Shown piece after piece: positions 1 to 8,512 of a stretch of 38,734 bases of DNA. Each line of letters opens with the position of its first letter. Position 1 is the stretch's first letter. The stretch covers positions 1 through 38,734 of the forward strand of contig REEP01000032.1 of assembly GCA_007695045.1 (NCBI GenBank), in the 5' to 3' direction. The notes under the pieces are model-generated. The model was given only the letters and a program-made list of their open reading frames with translations, had not been told where the DNA came from and did not search any database. The position numbers were made by a program, and so were the translations under genes. This stretch comes from Rhodospirillales bacterium (GTDB lineage: Bacteria > Pseudomonadota > Alphaproteobacteria > Rhodospirillales > Defluviicoccaceae).

Positions 1-1650
1 ATGGCGGCGCCGACGCCGGTCAGCGCCTACCTGCATTCGGCGACCATGGTGAAGGCCGGCGTCTACCTGCTCGCCCGGATGCATCCCGGGCTGGGCGGCA
101 CCGATGCCTGGATGTGGTCGCTGATCCTGGTGGGGGGGATCACCGCCGTCTTGTCCTCCGTGATCGCGGTACGGCAGACCGACCTTAAGCTGAAGCTGGC
201 CTATACCACGGTGATGGCGCTCGGCACCTTGACCATGTTTCTCGGCGCCGATACCGAGCTGGCCCTGGCCGCCGCGATGACGTTCATCCTGGTGCATTCC
301 CTCTACAAGGCGACGTTGTTCCTGGTGGTCGGCATGATCGATCACGGGACCGGCACCCGGCGCATCGATGAGGTCGGCGGTCTGCGGGGCGCCATGCCGA
401 TCGCCGCCGCCGCCGCTCTTCTCGCCGCCTTCTCCATGGCCGGCTTCCCGCCGTTTTTCGGTTTCATCGGCAAGGAGATGATGTACGAGGGGGCGCTTGC
501 CATCGGCCCGGCCGCGCCGTTCGTGGTGGTCGCCGCGGTCGCCGCCAATGCCCTGATGATCGCGGTGGCGCTGGCGGTCGCGTTGCGGCCGTTTTTCGGT
601 TCCCTCAAGCCGACCCCCAAGAAACCGCACGAGGCGCCGTGGATGATGTGGGCCGGCCCGATCGTACTGGCCTCGTTGGGCCTGTTGTTCGGTCTCGTCC
701 CCGGATTGGTCGACACGACCCTGGTGATCCGGGCGGCCGAGGCGGTGGCGGCCGCACCGTCGGACCTCTATCTGTCGCTCTGGCACGGCTTCAACCTGCC
801 GTTGCTGCTGAGCGCGGTCACGGTGGCCCTGGGCTTGGCTTTGTACTGGCACTATGACGCGGCGATGCGCACCGTGGACGGCGTGTTCGTGCGCATTCCC
901 ATGACCGGCGATCGCGGTTACGACGCCACCATGGCGGGACTGGTTCAAGTCGCGGATGCGCAGACCGAGATCCTGCAGGGCGGGCTGATGCGCCGCTATC
1001 TGCTGACGGTGATGGCGGCCTTCTTCCTGCTGATCGGCTATACCCTGATTGCCAAGGATGCCCTGGCCGTGCCGTCGGAAGCTGGCCCGGTGGCGGCCTA
1101 CATGTGGCCGATCGTCGGCTTGATCGTGGCCGCCACGGGCGTCACCGTGTTCACGCAATCCCGGCTGGCGGCGATCTGCGCGCTGGGCACACTGGGCACG
1201 GCGATTGCCCTGGTGTTCATGATCTACGGCGCTCCGGACGTGGCCATGACCCAGCTGATGGTCGAGATCCTGGTGGTGGTCATCGTCGCCATCATCCTGC
1301 TGCGGCTTCCCGGCTTCCACGGAAGTGCCCATGCCGGCCGGGTCGGCCGCCTGCGCGATGCCGTGGTCGCGATCGGTAGCGGGGCGGTGGTGACCGCGAT
1401 CATGCTGGCGATGGTCAGCCAACCGCTCGATCGACGTCTGACCGACTACTTCGAGGCGCACAGCGTGCTGGAGGCGCATGGCCGCAACCTCGTCAACGTC
1501 ATCCTGGTGGATTTCCGTGCGTTGGATACGTTCGGCGAGATCGCGGTGGTGGGGATCGCCGGACTTGCCTGTTTCGCCTTGATCCGGTTGCGCCGGCGGC
1601 AATCCCGCGGGCCGGAAGCAAGCCAGGCGGCCGGCGACGGCACCGTCTGA
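1..1650 (+). CDS. mrpA: Mrp/Mnh Na+/H+ antiporter subunit A, C-terminal part (5' truncated)
   Basis: Large ion-translocating subunit of the multi-subunit Mrp Na+(K+)/H+ antiporter in the inner membrane, related to NuoL. The frame is open at base 1 and the visible 549 residues begin inside the NuoL-like core ([17 protein letters not shown] is a typical core motif containing a lysine-bearing helix), so the real start lies upstream; whole MrpA proteins are usually about 770-960 aa. After the core come the C-terminal MbhD-like helices (DUF4040, roughly residues 365-440, with [15 protein letters not shown]) and an MbhE-like segment (roughly 485-535, with [15 protein letters not shown]). Both are standard in MrpA. 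The stop is followed 13 bases later by mrpB, starting a seven-gene operon. Identification is firm; only the 5' end is missing. Confidence 0.93.
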   Translation: MAAPTPVSAYLHSATMVKAGVYLLARMHPGLGGTDAWMWSLILVGGITAVLSSVIAVRQTDLKLKLAYTTVMALGTLTMFLGADTELALAAAMTFILVHSLYKATLFLVVGMIDHGTGTRRIDEVGGLRGAMPIAAAAALLAAFSMAGFPPFFGFIGKEMMYEGALAIGPAAPFVVVAAVAANALMIAVALAVALRPFFGSLKPTPKKPHEAPWMMWAGPIVLASLGLLFGLVPGLVDTTLVIRAAEAVAAAPSDLYLSLWHGFNLPLLLSAVTVALGLALYWHYDAAMRTVDGVFVRIPMTGDRGYDATMAGLVQVADAQTEILQGGLMRRYLLTVMAAFFLLIGYTLIAKDALAVPSEAGPVAAYMWPIVGLIVAATGVTVFTQSRLAAICALGTLGTAIALVFMIYGAPDVAMTQLMVEILVVVIVAIILLRLPGFHGSAHAGRVGRLRDAVVAIGSGAVVTAIMLAMVSQPLDRRLTDYFEAHSVLEAHGRNLVNVILVDFRALDTFGEIAVVGIAGLACFALIRLRRRQSRGPEASQAAGDGTV

Positions 1651-1663
1651 GGGGGAGCATCTC

Positions 1664-2083
1664 ATGCAATCGCTGATCCTCAGCACCGCGACCCGCTTCC
1701 TGACCGGCCTGATGCTGGTGTTCTCCGTGTTCCTGCTGCTGCGCGGGCATAATGAGCCGGGGGGCGGGTTCGTCGGCAGCCTGGTCGCCTCTACCGCCTT
1801 CGCCCTTTATGCCATCGCCCTCGGGGCCAAGGCGGTGCGGCGGGCGGTCCGGGTGGAGCCGCGTATGCTCGTCATGGTGGGGCTGGCGTTCGCCATTGCC
1901 GGGGGCCTGCTCGCCCTGATTACGGGGGCGCCGCTGTTCACCGGGGTGTGGCTGGATATCCCGCTGCCCGGCGGCGGCGAACTGCATGTGGGATCGCCGT
2001 TGATCTTTGATGTCGGCGTGTATCTGGTCGTGGTGGGGGCAGTGCTGACGGTGATCCTGACCATGGAGGAGGAAATCTCGTAA
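1664..2083 (+). CDS. mrpB: Mrp antiporter subunit B (MnhB family)
   Basis: Small integral membrane subunit of the Mrp cation/proton antiporter. The 139 residues contain about four hydrophobic helices and the family motif [17 protein letters not shown] near residues 25-42. The ATG is preceded by GGGGGAGC, a good ribosome site. Its TAA stop ends at 2083, where the mrpC ATG begins, so the two overlap by one base. Length and order (A-B-C-D-E-F-G) match standard mrp operons. It carries no catalytic group of its own and is needed for assembly and activity of the complex. Confidence 0.93.
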   Translation: MQSLILSTATRFLTGLMLVFSVFLLLRGHNEPGGGFVGSLVASTAFALYAIALGAKAVRRAVRVEPRMLVMVGLAFAIAGGLLALITGAPLFTGVWLDIPLPGGGELHVGSPLIFDVGVYLVVVGAVLTVILTMEEEIS

Positions 2084-2499
2084 TGGAAGTGGTGCTCTCC
2101 TGCGTGGTCGGAATAATGATCGCCGCCAGCATCTATCTGATGCTGGGCCGCAACTTGGTGAAGTTCCTGTTCGGCCTGATCCTGCTGAGCAACGCCGCCA
2201 ACTTGGCGATCTTCACTTCGGGCCGCCTTACCTGGGGCGCGCCCCCCCTGATCCCTGAGGGCGCGCTGGTGCCGATCAGCGATATCGCCAACGCCCTGCC
2301 GCAGGCCCTGATCCTGACCGCCATCGTCATCAGCTTCGGGCTGCTGGCATTCGCCCTGGTCTTGGCCTACTGCGCCTACCAGGAACTGGGCACGGTGGAT
2401 ACCGACGAGATGCGGGTCGCCGAACCGGAGACCGAGTTTGCCAAGAGAGCCAACCGGGTGTGGCGGGCGCTGCTGGTGCCGCGGGACCGCGCGCCATGA
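2083..2499 (+). CDS. mrpC: Mrp antiporter subunit C (NuoK-like)
   Basis: Subunit C of the Mrp antiporter, homologous to NuoK of complex I, with three predicted transmembrane helices. Family features are LGRNLVKFLFGLILLSNAANL (about residues 21-41) and the DALPQALILTAIVI-type segment (here NALPQALILTAIVISFG, about 77-93). The 138 residues end in a charged, probably cytoplasmic tail. The stop TGA is embedded in ATGA with the mrpD start, indicating translational coupling. Confidence 0.93.
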   Translation: MEVVLSCVVGIMIAASIYLMLGRNLVKFLFGLILLSNAANLAIFTSGRLTWGAPPLIPEGALVPISDIANALPQALILTAIVISFGLLAFALVLAYCAYQELGTVDTDEMRVAEPETEFAKRANRVWRALLVPRDRAP

Positions 2500-4007
2500 T
2501 CCCGTGGCTGGTCGCCCTTCCCATCCTGGTCCCGTTCGTCACGGCCATCCTGGCCTTCGTTGCCGGCCGATCGCTCGAGGTCAAGCGCTGGATCAGCGTG
2601 GCCGGCGCTGCGGCGCTGCTCGCGGTGGGTCTGCTGCTGATCCACCAAGTCTACCAGCACGGCATCCTGGTCGGCGCCATGGGCGACTGGCCGCCGCCGT
2701 TCGGCATCGCCCTGGTGGTCGATTTCCTGAGCGCGATCATGGTTGCGATCACCGGCATCACCGGTCTGGCCGTGGCCGTCTACGCCCTTGCCGACGTGGA
2801 CAGGTCGGAGGAGCACGTGGGCTTCCACCCGTTGTTCCACCTGCTGCTGGGCGGAGTCTGCGGCGCCTTTACCACAGGCGACATGTTCAACCTCTACGTC
2901 TGGTTCGAGGTGATGCTGATCTCCTCGTTCGCCTTGCTGGTGCTCGGCAGCCGCAAGGCGCAGATCGACGGGGCGGTCAAGTATGTGGCGCTGAACCTGG
3001 TTTCGACGGTCCTGTTCCTGGTAGCCGTCGGCTTGCTTTACGGCATGACCGGCACCCTCAACATGGCGGACCTGCACCTGACCATCCCGCAGGTGGAAAA
3101 CCAGGGGCTGGTGACCGCCGTGGCGCTGATGTTCATCGTTGCGTTCGGCATCAAATCAGCGCTGTTTCCCCTGTTCTTCTGGTTGCCGGCGGCTTACCAT
3201 ACGCCGTCCGTATCGGTGTCGGCGATCTTCTCGGCCCTGTTGACCAAGGTCGGGGTGTATGCGCTGATCCGGGTGTTCACCCTGATCTTCACCCAGGACG
3301 TCGGCTACACCCACAACCTGCTGCTGATCATCGCCGGCATCACCATGCTGACCGGGGTGCTCGGGGCGGCCGCGCAGAACGAGTTCCGGCGCATCCTGTC
3401 GTTCCACATCGTGAGCCAGATCGGCTACATGATCATGGGTCTTGCCCTCTACACCCCCCTCGGGGTGATGGGGGCGGTGTTCTACGTGGTCCACCACATC
3501 ATCGTGAAGGCCAATCTGTTCCTGGTGAGCGGAGTCGCCAACCGCCTGACCGGATCGTTCGAGTTGAAGAAGATCGGCGGGCTCTACAAATCGCAACCTT
3601 TTGTTGCGGTTCTGTTCCTGGTGCCGGCGTTCTCGCTGGCCGGTCTCCCGCCGCTGTCCGGGTTCTGGGCCAAGCTGGTGCTGGTTCAGGCCGGGCTTGA
3701 GATCGATTCCTACCTTATCGTGGCGACGGCGCTGTTGGTCGGGTTGCTCACCATCTATTCGATGACCAAAATCTGGAACGAGGCCTTCTGGAAGCCGCAC
3801 CCGGATGAGATCGAGCCGGGAACTGGGGCGGTTGCCCTGAGCCGGCGCGACTATATCCTGCTGACCGCACCGATCGCTGGTATGGCAGCGCTCACTGTGA
3901 TCATCGGGCTGTGGACGGAACCGTTCATCCTGCTCGCCACCAGTGCCGCGGAGCAGTTGCTCAATCCGGACGCCTATGTCCAGGCCGTCTTGGGAGTGCG
4001 ACCATGA
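2496..4007 (+). CDS. mrpD: Mrp antiporter subunit D (NuoN/NuoL-like)
   Basis: Second large proton- or cation-translocating subunit of the Mrp complex (about 503 aa, some 14 helices). The frame is open upstream to a GTG at 2460, but I chose the ATG at 2496 because it overlaps the mrpC stop in an ATGA arrangement and gives the family N-terminus (MIPWLVALPILVPF). Core motifs include FNLYVWFEVMLISSFALL with the conserved glutamate (about residues 133-150) and FWLPAAYHTPSVSVSAIFS with the conserved helix-7 region. The end overlaps mrpE by four bases. Function is certain at family level; ion specificity cannot be read from sequence. Confidence 0.94.
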   Translation: MIPWLVALPILVPFVTAILAFVAGRSLEVKRWISVAGAAALLAVGLLLIHQVYQHGILVGAMGDWPPPFGIALVVDFLSAIMVAITGITGLAVAVYALADVDRSEEHVGFHPLFHLLLGGVCGAFTTGDMFNLYVWFEVMLISSFALLVLGSRKAQIDGAVKYVALNLVSTVLFLVAVGLLYGMTGTLNMADLHLTIPQVENQGLVTAVALMFIVAFGIKSALFPLFFWLPAAYHTPSVSVSAIFSALLTKVGVYALIRVFTLIFTQDVGYTHNLLLIIAGITMLTGVLGAAAQNEFRRILSFHIVSQIGYMIMGLALYTPLGVMGAVFYVVHHIIVKANLFLVSGVANRLTGSFELKKIGGLYKSQPFVAVLFLVPAFSLAGLPPLSGFWAKLVLVQAGLEIDSYLIVATALLVGLLTIYSMTKIWNEAFWKPHPDEIEPGTGAVALSRRDYILLTAPIAGMAALTVIIGLWTEPFILLATSAAEQLLNPDAYVQAVLGVRP

Positions 4008-4477
4008 ACCTGTTCCTCCTCAATGCCTTGTTTGCGGTGGGCTGGGCCCTGGTGTGGGGCGGCCTGACCGTGGCGATGCTGCTGATCGGCTATGCCATCG
4101 GCTACTTGGCGCTGTGGCTGACCCGGCCGCTTTATGGCCCGAGTGCCTATTTCCGGCGCGTGCCGCGGACGATCTATCTCGTCATCTACTTCCTGTACGC
4201 CCTGGTCGTCTCCAGCGTTCGAGTTGCTGCTGACGTGCTTCGGCCCAGGCTCAAGAGCCGTCCCGGCATCATCGCGGTGCCGCTGGACGTCAAGTCCGAT
4301 GGCGCCATCACCCTGCTTGCCAACATGATCTCCCTGACCCCTGGAACGCTGAGTCTGGACGTATCGTCGGACCGGCGGGTGCTGTTCGTCCACTCGATGT
4401 TCATCGACGATCCCGACGCCGAGCGCCAGGGCATCAAGGACACCATGGAACGACGCATCCTGGACGCCAGCCAATGA
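4004..4477 (+). CDS. mrpE: Mrp antiporter subunit E
   Basis: Subunit E (MnhE family), about 157 aa with two or three N-terminal membrane helices and a soluble C-terminal domain. Diagnostic segments are RVPRTIYLVIYFLYALVVSSV (about residues 48-68) and LLANMISLTPGTLSLDVSSD (about 103-122); the TPGT motif is typical of the family. The start at 4004 overlaps the mrpD stop (ATGA), so the longer open frame from 3911 is not used. The stop overlaps the mrpF start by four bases. Confidence 0.93.
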   Translation: MNLFLLNALFAVGWALVWGGLTVAMLLIGYAIGYLALWLTRPLYGPSAYFRRVPRTIYLVIYFLYALVVSSVRVAADVLRPRLKSRPGIIAVPLDVKSDGAITLLANMISLTPGTLSLDVSSDRRVLFVHSMFIDDPDAERQGIKDTMERRILDASQ

Positions 4478-4788
4478 CCTCACTGACACACCTCATCAGT
4501 TCCTGGTCGGTCGTCATCGCCATCACCCTCATCGTCGTCGCCATGGTGCTTGCGTTTATCCGGCTGGTGATCGGTCCGAGCCTGCCGGACCGGATCGTCG
4601 CGCTCGACCTGATCACCTATCTGGCGGTGGCGTTCATGGGGGTGTTCGCCGTCCTGTCCGGGCACTCGGCGTTCCTGGACGTCGCCATCGCGCTCGCGTT
4701 GCTGGGGTTTCTCGCCACCGTGGCGTTCGCGCGGTACGTGGAGCGCAGCCGCGCCCGAACCAGTATCAGCGAGGATCGGGATGATTGA
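4474..4788 (+). CDS. mrpF: Mrp antiporter subunit F
   Basis: Small (104 aa) subunit with three predicted helices. The family segment RLVIGPSLPDRIVALDLIT (about residues 29-47) is clear, followed by LDVAIALALLGFLATVAFARY. The start overlaps mrpE in ATGA and the end overlaps mrpG by eight bases, so translation is probably coupled along the operon. The short charged tail, with RSRARTSISEDRDD, is normal. Confidence 0.92.
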   Translation: MTSLTHLISSWSVVIAITLIVVAMVLAFIRLVIGPSLPDRIVALDLITYLAVAFMGVFAVLSGHSAFLDVAIALALLGFLATVAFARYVERSRARTSISEDRDD

Positions 4789-5221
4789 TCTGTTGGGGGA
4801 GCAGCCGGTAACCGATGTCCTGACCGCGCTTCTGCTGCTGGCTGGCGCGGCGTTTACGTTCATTGCCGGCCTGGGCGTGTTGCGGCTGCCGGACATCATG
4901 ATCCGGATGCACGCATCGACGAAAGCGGGAACCCTCGGCACTGGCCTGATCCTGCTTGCCGTCGCGGTCTCTTATGGATCCCTGAGCGAGGCCTCCCGCG
5001 CGATTGCCGCCATCATCTTCCTGCTGATCACGGCCCCGGTGGCAGCGCACATGATCGGGCGGGCGGCCTACCGATCCGGCGTGCCGCTGTGGGATCGCAC
5101 CGTGATCGACGAGTTCAAGGACCGTCGTCCGCTGCCGCCGCCGGAGGACGGCACCGGCGTGCACCTGCCGGATCCGTCAGCCGCCAAGACACCGGATCCG
5201 GTGCCGAAATCGCCGTCATGA
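4781..5221 (+). CDS. mrpG: Mrp antiporter subunit G
   Basis: Last subunit of the antiporter operon (146 aa, MnhG/PhaG family). The motif GLGVLRLPDIMIRMHASTKA (about residues 31-50) is characteristic, with two more helices to about residue 95 ending in AHMIGRAAYRSG. The last 40-50 residues are a proline-rich soluble tail ending in KTPDPVPKSPS. The 3' 154 bases are also covered, on the opposite strand, by the extended gluQRS frame. mrpG is the better supported of the two here because the reading continues a typical C-terminus. No hairpin terminator is visible between the convergent genes. Confidence 0.92.
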   Translation: MIDLLGEQPVTDVLTALLLLAGAAFTFIAGLGVLRLPDIMIRMHASTKAGTLGTGLILLAVAVSYGSLSEASRAIAAIIFLLITAPVAAHMIGRAAYRSGVPLWDRTVIDEFKDRRPLPPPEDGTGVHLPDPSAAKTPDPVPKSPS

Positions 5222-6105
5222 CCGCCGGCCGACGGCACGTTCGATCCGGCCGCGTCCGCTGCCCTGGTCGCGAGTGCCAGCACTGAAGCCGGTGACAGGC
5301 CCTGTCGCCGCAAGGCTCGGACGCTGGTGTCGCCGTCGCGCTTGGCCAGGCGCCTCCCCGCTGCATCCCGACACAGGCGATGATGGTGCCAGACCGGGAC
5401 GGGCAGGCCGAGCAGGCAATAGAGCAGGCGGTGCACGGGCGTCGAGTCCAGCAGGTCCTCCCCGCGGGTGACCTCACTTACGCCCTGAGCCGCATCGTCC
5501 ACCACCACGGCGACGTGGTAGCTGGTGGGGATGTCTTTGCGCGCGATGACCACGTCGCCATGCCGGCTGAGGTCCACCGGCCGCGTCCCCGCCGCCAGAT
5601 CAATCCAGGTCAAGGGGCCGGTCAGGGAGGCGGCCGCCCGTGCGTCGAGGCGCAGGGCGTAGGGCTCGCCCCCCGCCTGTCGGTCAGCCCGTTGTGCCGG
5701 GTCCAACCGCCGGCACGTTCCGGGATAGAGGGCGCCGGCGTCTGCGGCGTCCGCGTGCGGGGCTCCGCCTGCCCGCGCAATTTCGTCCCGGATCTGTCTG
5801 CGGGTGCAAAAGCAGGGGTAGACGACGCCGAGATCGTCCAGCCGGCACAGGGCGGCGCGGTACGCCTCCATGCGGCCGGACTGGCGCAGGACCGGCTCTT
5901 CCCAGGTCAGGCCGAGCCAGGCCAAGTCCTCCAGGTTGCGGGCCACGAACTCGGCCCGGCAGCGACCACGGTCGATATCCTCGATCCGAATCAGAAAACG
6001 GCCACCGCAACCGAGTGCCCGATCCCGCGCGAATGAGGCCGAGTAGACGTGCCCGAGATGCAGGTCGCCCGTGGGACTCGGTGCGAACCGGGTGACAACG
6101 GTCAT
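5068..6105 (-). CDS. gluQRS: Glutamyl-Q tRNA(Asp) synthetase (C-terminus extended)
   Basis: Activates glutamate and attaches it to the queuosine base at position 34 of tRNA(Asp). It is a truncated paralogue of glutamyl-tRNA synthetase without the anticodon-binding domain. Visible are the class I signature FAPSPTGDLHLGH (residues 7-19), the IEDID segment (41-45), the zinc cysteines CFC at 98-100 with YPGTC at 127-131, and the KMSKS-equivalent RLAKRDGD near 252-259. Normal family members are about 280-300 aa. Here the frame continues some 60 residues past the expected end with no similarity I recognise, stopping at a TAG inside mrpG on the other strand. Either the native stop was lost or the tail is real. 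The core assignment is secure; the 3' end is not. Confidence 0.9.
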   Translation of the reverse strand: MTVVTRFAPSPTGDLHLGHVYSASFARDRALGCGGRFLIRIEDIDRGRCRAEFVARNLEDLAWLGLTWEEPVLRQSGRMEAYRAALCRLDDLGVVYPCFCTRRQIRDEIARAGGAPHADAADAGALYPGTCRRLDPAQRADRQAGGEPYALRLDARAAASLTGPLTWIDLAAGTRPVDLSRHGDVVIARKDIPTSYHVAVVVDDAAQGVSEVTRGEDLLDSTPVHRLLYCLLGLPVPVWHHHRLCRDAAGRRLAKRDGDTSVRALRRQGLSPASVLALATRAADAAGSNVPSAGGHDGDFGTGSGVLAADGSGRCTPVPSSGGGSGRRSLNSSITVRSHSGTPDR

Positions 6106-6127
6106 GCCGCCGGAATCGTGAGCAGCG

Positions 6128-8512
6128 CTATTTCGGGGCGCGGCGGGCGAAGGCGCGCGGCTTGACCTTGCGCAGACGCTTGGCGCGTTCGGCGCGCAGG
6201 GCGGCGGCGGCGATCAGGGTTTCCTGACTGGAGAGTGCCTGCCGGCCGGGTTCCGGGATCCGCTGGATGTAAGTCCCATCCGGCTGCATCTCCCAGGCGC
6301 TGCGATGATCGTTCAACTGGGTCTCCAGCATGGCATGCAGTTCCTTGCGCAAAGCCGGCTCCTCGATCGGCACCAGGATCTCAACCCGGCTCTCCAGGTT
6401 GCGGGTCATCAGGTCGGCCGAGCCGATGAAGAACTCCTCGTCACCGCCGTTACGGAAGTAATAAACCCGGGTGTGTTCCAGGAAGCGCCCGACGACGCTC
6501 AGCACCGTCACGCTGTCCGACAGGCCGGGCAGCCGCGGCCGCAACCGGCAGGTGTCGCGGATGATCAGTTCCACTTCCACCCCGGCCCGGGCGGCACGGT
6601 AAAGCGCCTCGACAATGTCGCGATCTTCCAGCGCGTTGGCCTTGAACCGGATCAGGCCGGGCTGCTCCGGCGTGGTGAGCGCGATTTCGCGTTCGATCTT
6701 GGCCAGCAACGCCCGCTTCATCATGTTCGGTGCGGCCAGGATTTTGCGATAGGTGCGCATCGGCCGGCACCCGGTGGTCAGGTAGTTGAACAGCTCGGTG
6801 AGATCCTTGCCGACGTCGGCGTCGGCGGTGAGCATGCCGAGGTCACAGTAAAGGCGGGCGGTACCGGCGTGATAGTTGCCGGTGCCGATGTGGGCGTAGC
6901 GGCGGAGCCCGGTGTAGTCGCGCCGGACCACCAGAATCGCCTTGGCATGGGTCTTCAGGCCGAGCACGCCGTAGGTGACGTGGATCCCGGCCTCTTCCAT
7001 CCGGCCTGCCCAGCGGATATTGGCAGCCTCGTCGAACCGGGCCTTGAGTTCCACCACCACCGCCACCTGCTTGCCGTTGCGCGACGCCTCGATCAGATGG
7101 TCGATGATGTTGGTATCGGCGGAGGTTCGGTACAGGGTCATCTTGATCGCCTGCACCTTGGGATCGGTCGCCGCCTCGCGCACAAACCGTGTGACCGAGG
7201 TGGCAAACGATTCATAGGGATGATGCAGCAGGATCGGCCCGTTCTCGCGGAGAATATGGAAGATGTTGTCGCGGTCCTGCAGCTTGATGTTGGTGATTGC
7301 CTCGTGCGGCGGGTCGTGCAGTTCCGGGATATCCAGTTGCGCCAGCTCCATCAGGTCCCGCATGCCGATCATGACATCGGTCTCGTACACGTCGTTGGCC
7401 TCATCCAGGCCCAGCTCGGCGGCGAGCATGCCGCGGTGGGTGGTATCGATTCCGGTTTGGGCGTCCAGTCGGACGATCGGGGCGAACTTGCGTTCCCGCA
7501 GCTCAGCCTCGATCATCGCCAGAAGATCGTCCGCCTGCTCCGAGTCCCGATCGCTGTTGGCGTTGCGGGTGACCCGGAACACTTCCACCGTCTCGATCCG
7601 CATGCCGGGGAACAGATCTTCGAGAAAGTGGGCGATCAAGTCCTCCAGCATCACGAAGCGATGGCCGTCACCGACCCGGACGAACCGATGGACTCCGGCA
7701 CCCACCGGCACCTTCACCCGGGCGGTGGTCAGTTCCGCCTCCTCCGGGAAGCGCAAGGTCACGAGAAGATTGAGCGACAGGTTGGAGATGAACGGGAACG
7801 GGTGGGCAGGGTCCATGGCCAGCGGCGTCAGCAGCGGGAACACGTTATCGTGGAAGTGCTGGCGCAGGATCGCCCGATCATCTTCCGCCAGGGATTCGAA
7901 CCGCACCACCTCGATCCCGTGCTGAGCCAACGCTTCCATCAGCTCCAGGTAGACCCGCCGCTGGCGCTCCATGAAATCGCGCACGACCACCCGAATTTCC
8001 TGCAGTTGCTGTACGGGAGTCCGACCATCGACCGTCAGCTTCTGAAGGCCTGCCCCGACTTGCTGCTTCAGCCCGCCGATGCGCTTCATAAAAAATTCGT
8101 CTATGTTATTGGCAGCGATCGCCAGGAACTTTATGCGCTCAAGCAGTGGGGTTCGGGGATCCTGGGCCTCATGGAGGACGCGCAGATTGAACTGCAGCCA
8201 GGTCAGTTCGCGATTGAGGTAAAGCTCGGGCGAACGCAGGTTCGGCGGCTCGTCGCCCGCGGTCCATTCGGGCAGCGCCGGGGTCTCGGCCGGCGTCTGG
8301 ATGGTCGGCTGATGGTCCGGCGGGGGAGCCGGATGCTCGGTCCGGGGCGTTCGGACCCGACGCTTCGGCCCGGCCGGCAGGGTGCCGGTGTCCACGCGCG
8401 CCGGCGTCGGCAGCACCGCGGCCGCGTCTGTTTCGCTGTCGGCGGGGGTCGTAGCGGCGTTGGCCTCGGCTTCGGCGGTATGGCCGCCATCGGGATCGGG
8501 CGGACGGGTCAT
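6128..8512 (-). CDS. ppk1: Polyphosphate kinase 1
   Basis: Reversible ATP:polyphosphate phosphotransferase that makes long-chain polyphosphate. The 794 aa include the full PPK1 core from about residue 96 (ELYLNRELTWLQFNLRVL) to about 770. The autophosphorylated histidine lies in GLKTHAKAIL near residue 522, followed by RRYAHIGTGNYHAGTARLY; the second active-site histidine is in GRFLEHTRVYYF near 679. The first 95 residues are a low-complexity, Ala/Pro/Thr-rich and probably disordered extension absent from the usual roughly 690-aa enzyme. The ATG overlaps the stop of the upstream PPK2 gene in ATGA, so synthesis of the two is probably coupled. An internal start nearer residue 90 cannot be excluded, but the overlap favours this one. 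Confidence 0.95.
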   Translation of the reverse strand: MTRPPDPDGGHTAEAEANAATTPADSETDAAAVLPTPARVDTGTLPAGPKRRVRTPRTEHPAPPPDHQPTIQTPAETPALPEWTAGDEPPNLRSPELYLNRELTWLQFNLRVLHEAQDPRTPLLERIKFLAIAANNIDEFFMKRIGGLKQQVGAGLQKLTVDGRTPVQQLQEIRVVVRDFMERQRRVYLELMEALAQHGIEVVRFESLAEDDRAILRQHFHDNVFPLLTPLAMDPAHPFPFISNLSLNLLVTLRFPEEAELTTARVKVPVGAGVHRFVRVGDGHRFVMLEDLIAHFLEDLFPGMRIETVEVFRVTRNANSDRDSEQADDLLAMIEAELRERKFAPIVRLDAQTGIDTTHRGMLAAELGLDEANDVYETDVMIGMRDLMELAQLDIPELHDPPHEAITNIKLQDRDNIFHILRENGPILLHHPYESFATSVTRFVREAATDPKVQAIKMTLYRTSADTNIIDHLIEASRNGKQVAVVVELKARFDEAANIRWAGRMEEAGIHVTYGVLGLKTHAKAILVVRRDYTGLRRYAHIGTGNYHAGTARLYCDLGMLTADADVGKDLTELFNYLTTGCRPMRTYRKILAAPNMMKRALLAKIEREIALTTPEQPGLIRFKANALEDRDIVEALYRAARAGVEVELIIRDTCRLRPRLPGLSDSVTVLSVVGRFLEHTRVYYFRNGGDEEFFIGSADLMTRNLESRVEILVPIEEPALRKELHAMLETQLNDHRSAWEMQPDGTYIQRIPEPGRQALSSQETLIAAAALRAERAKRLRKVKPRAFARRAPK

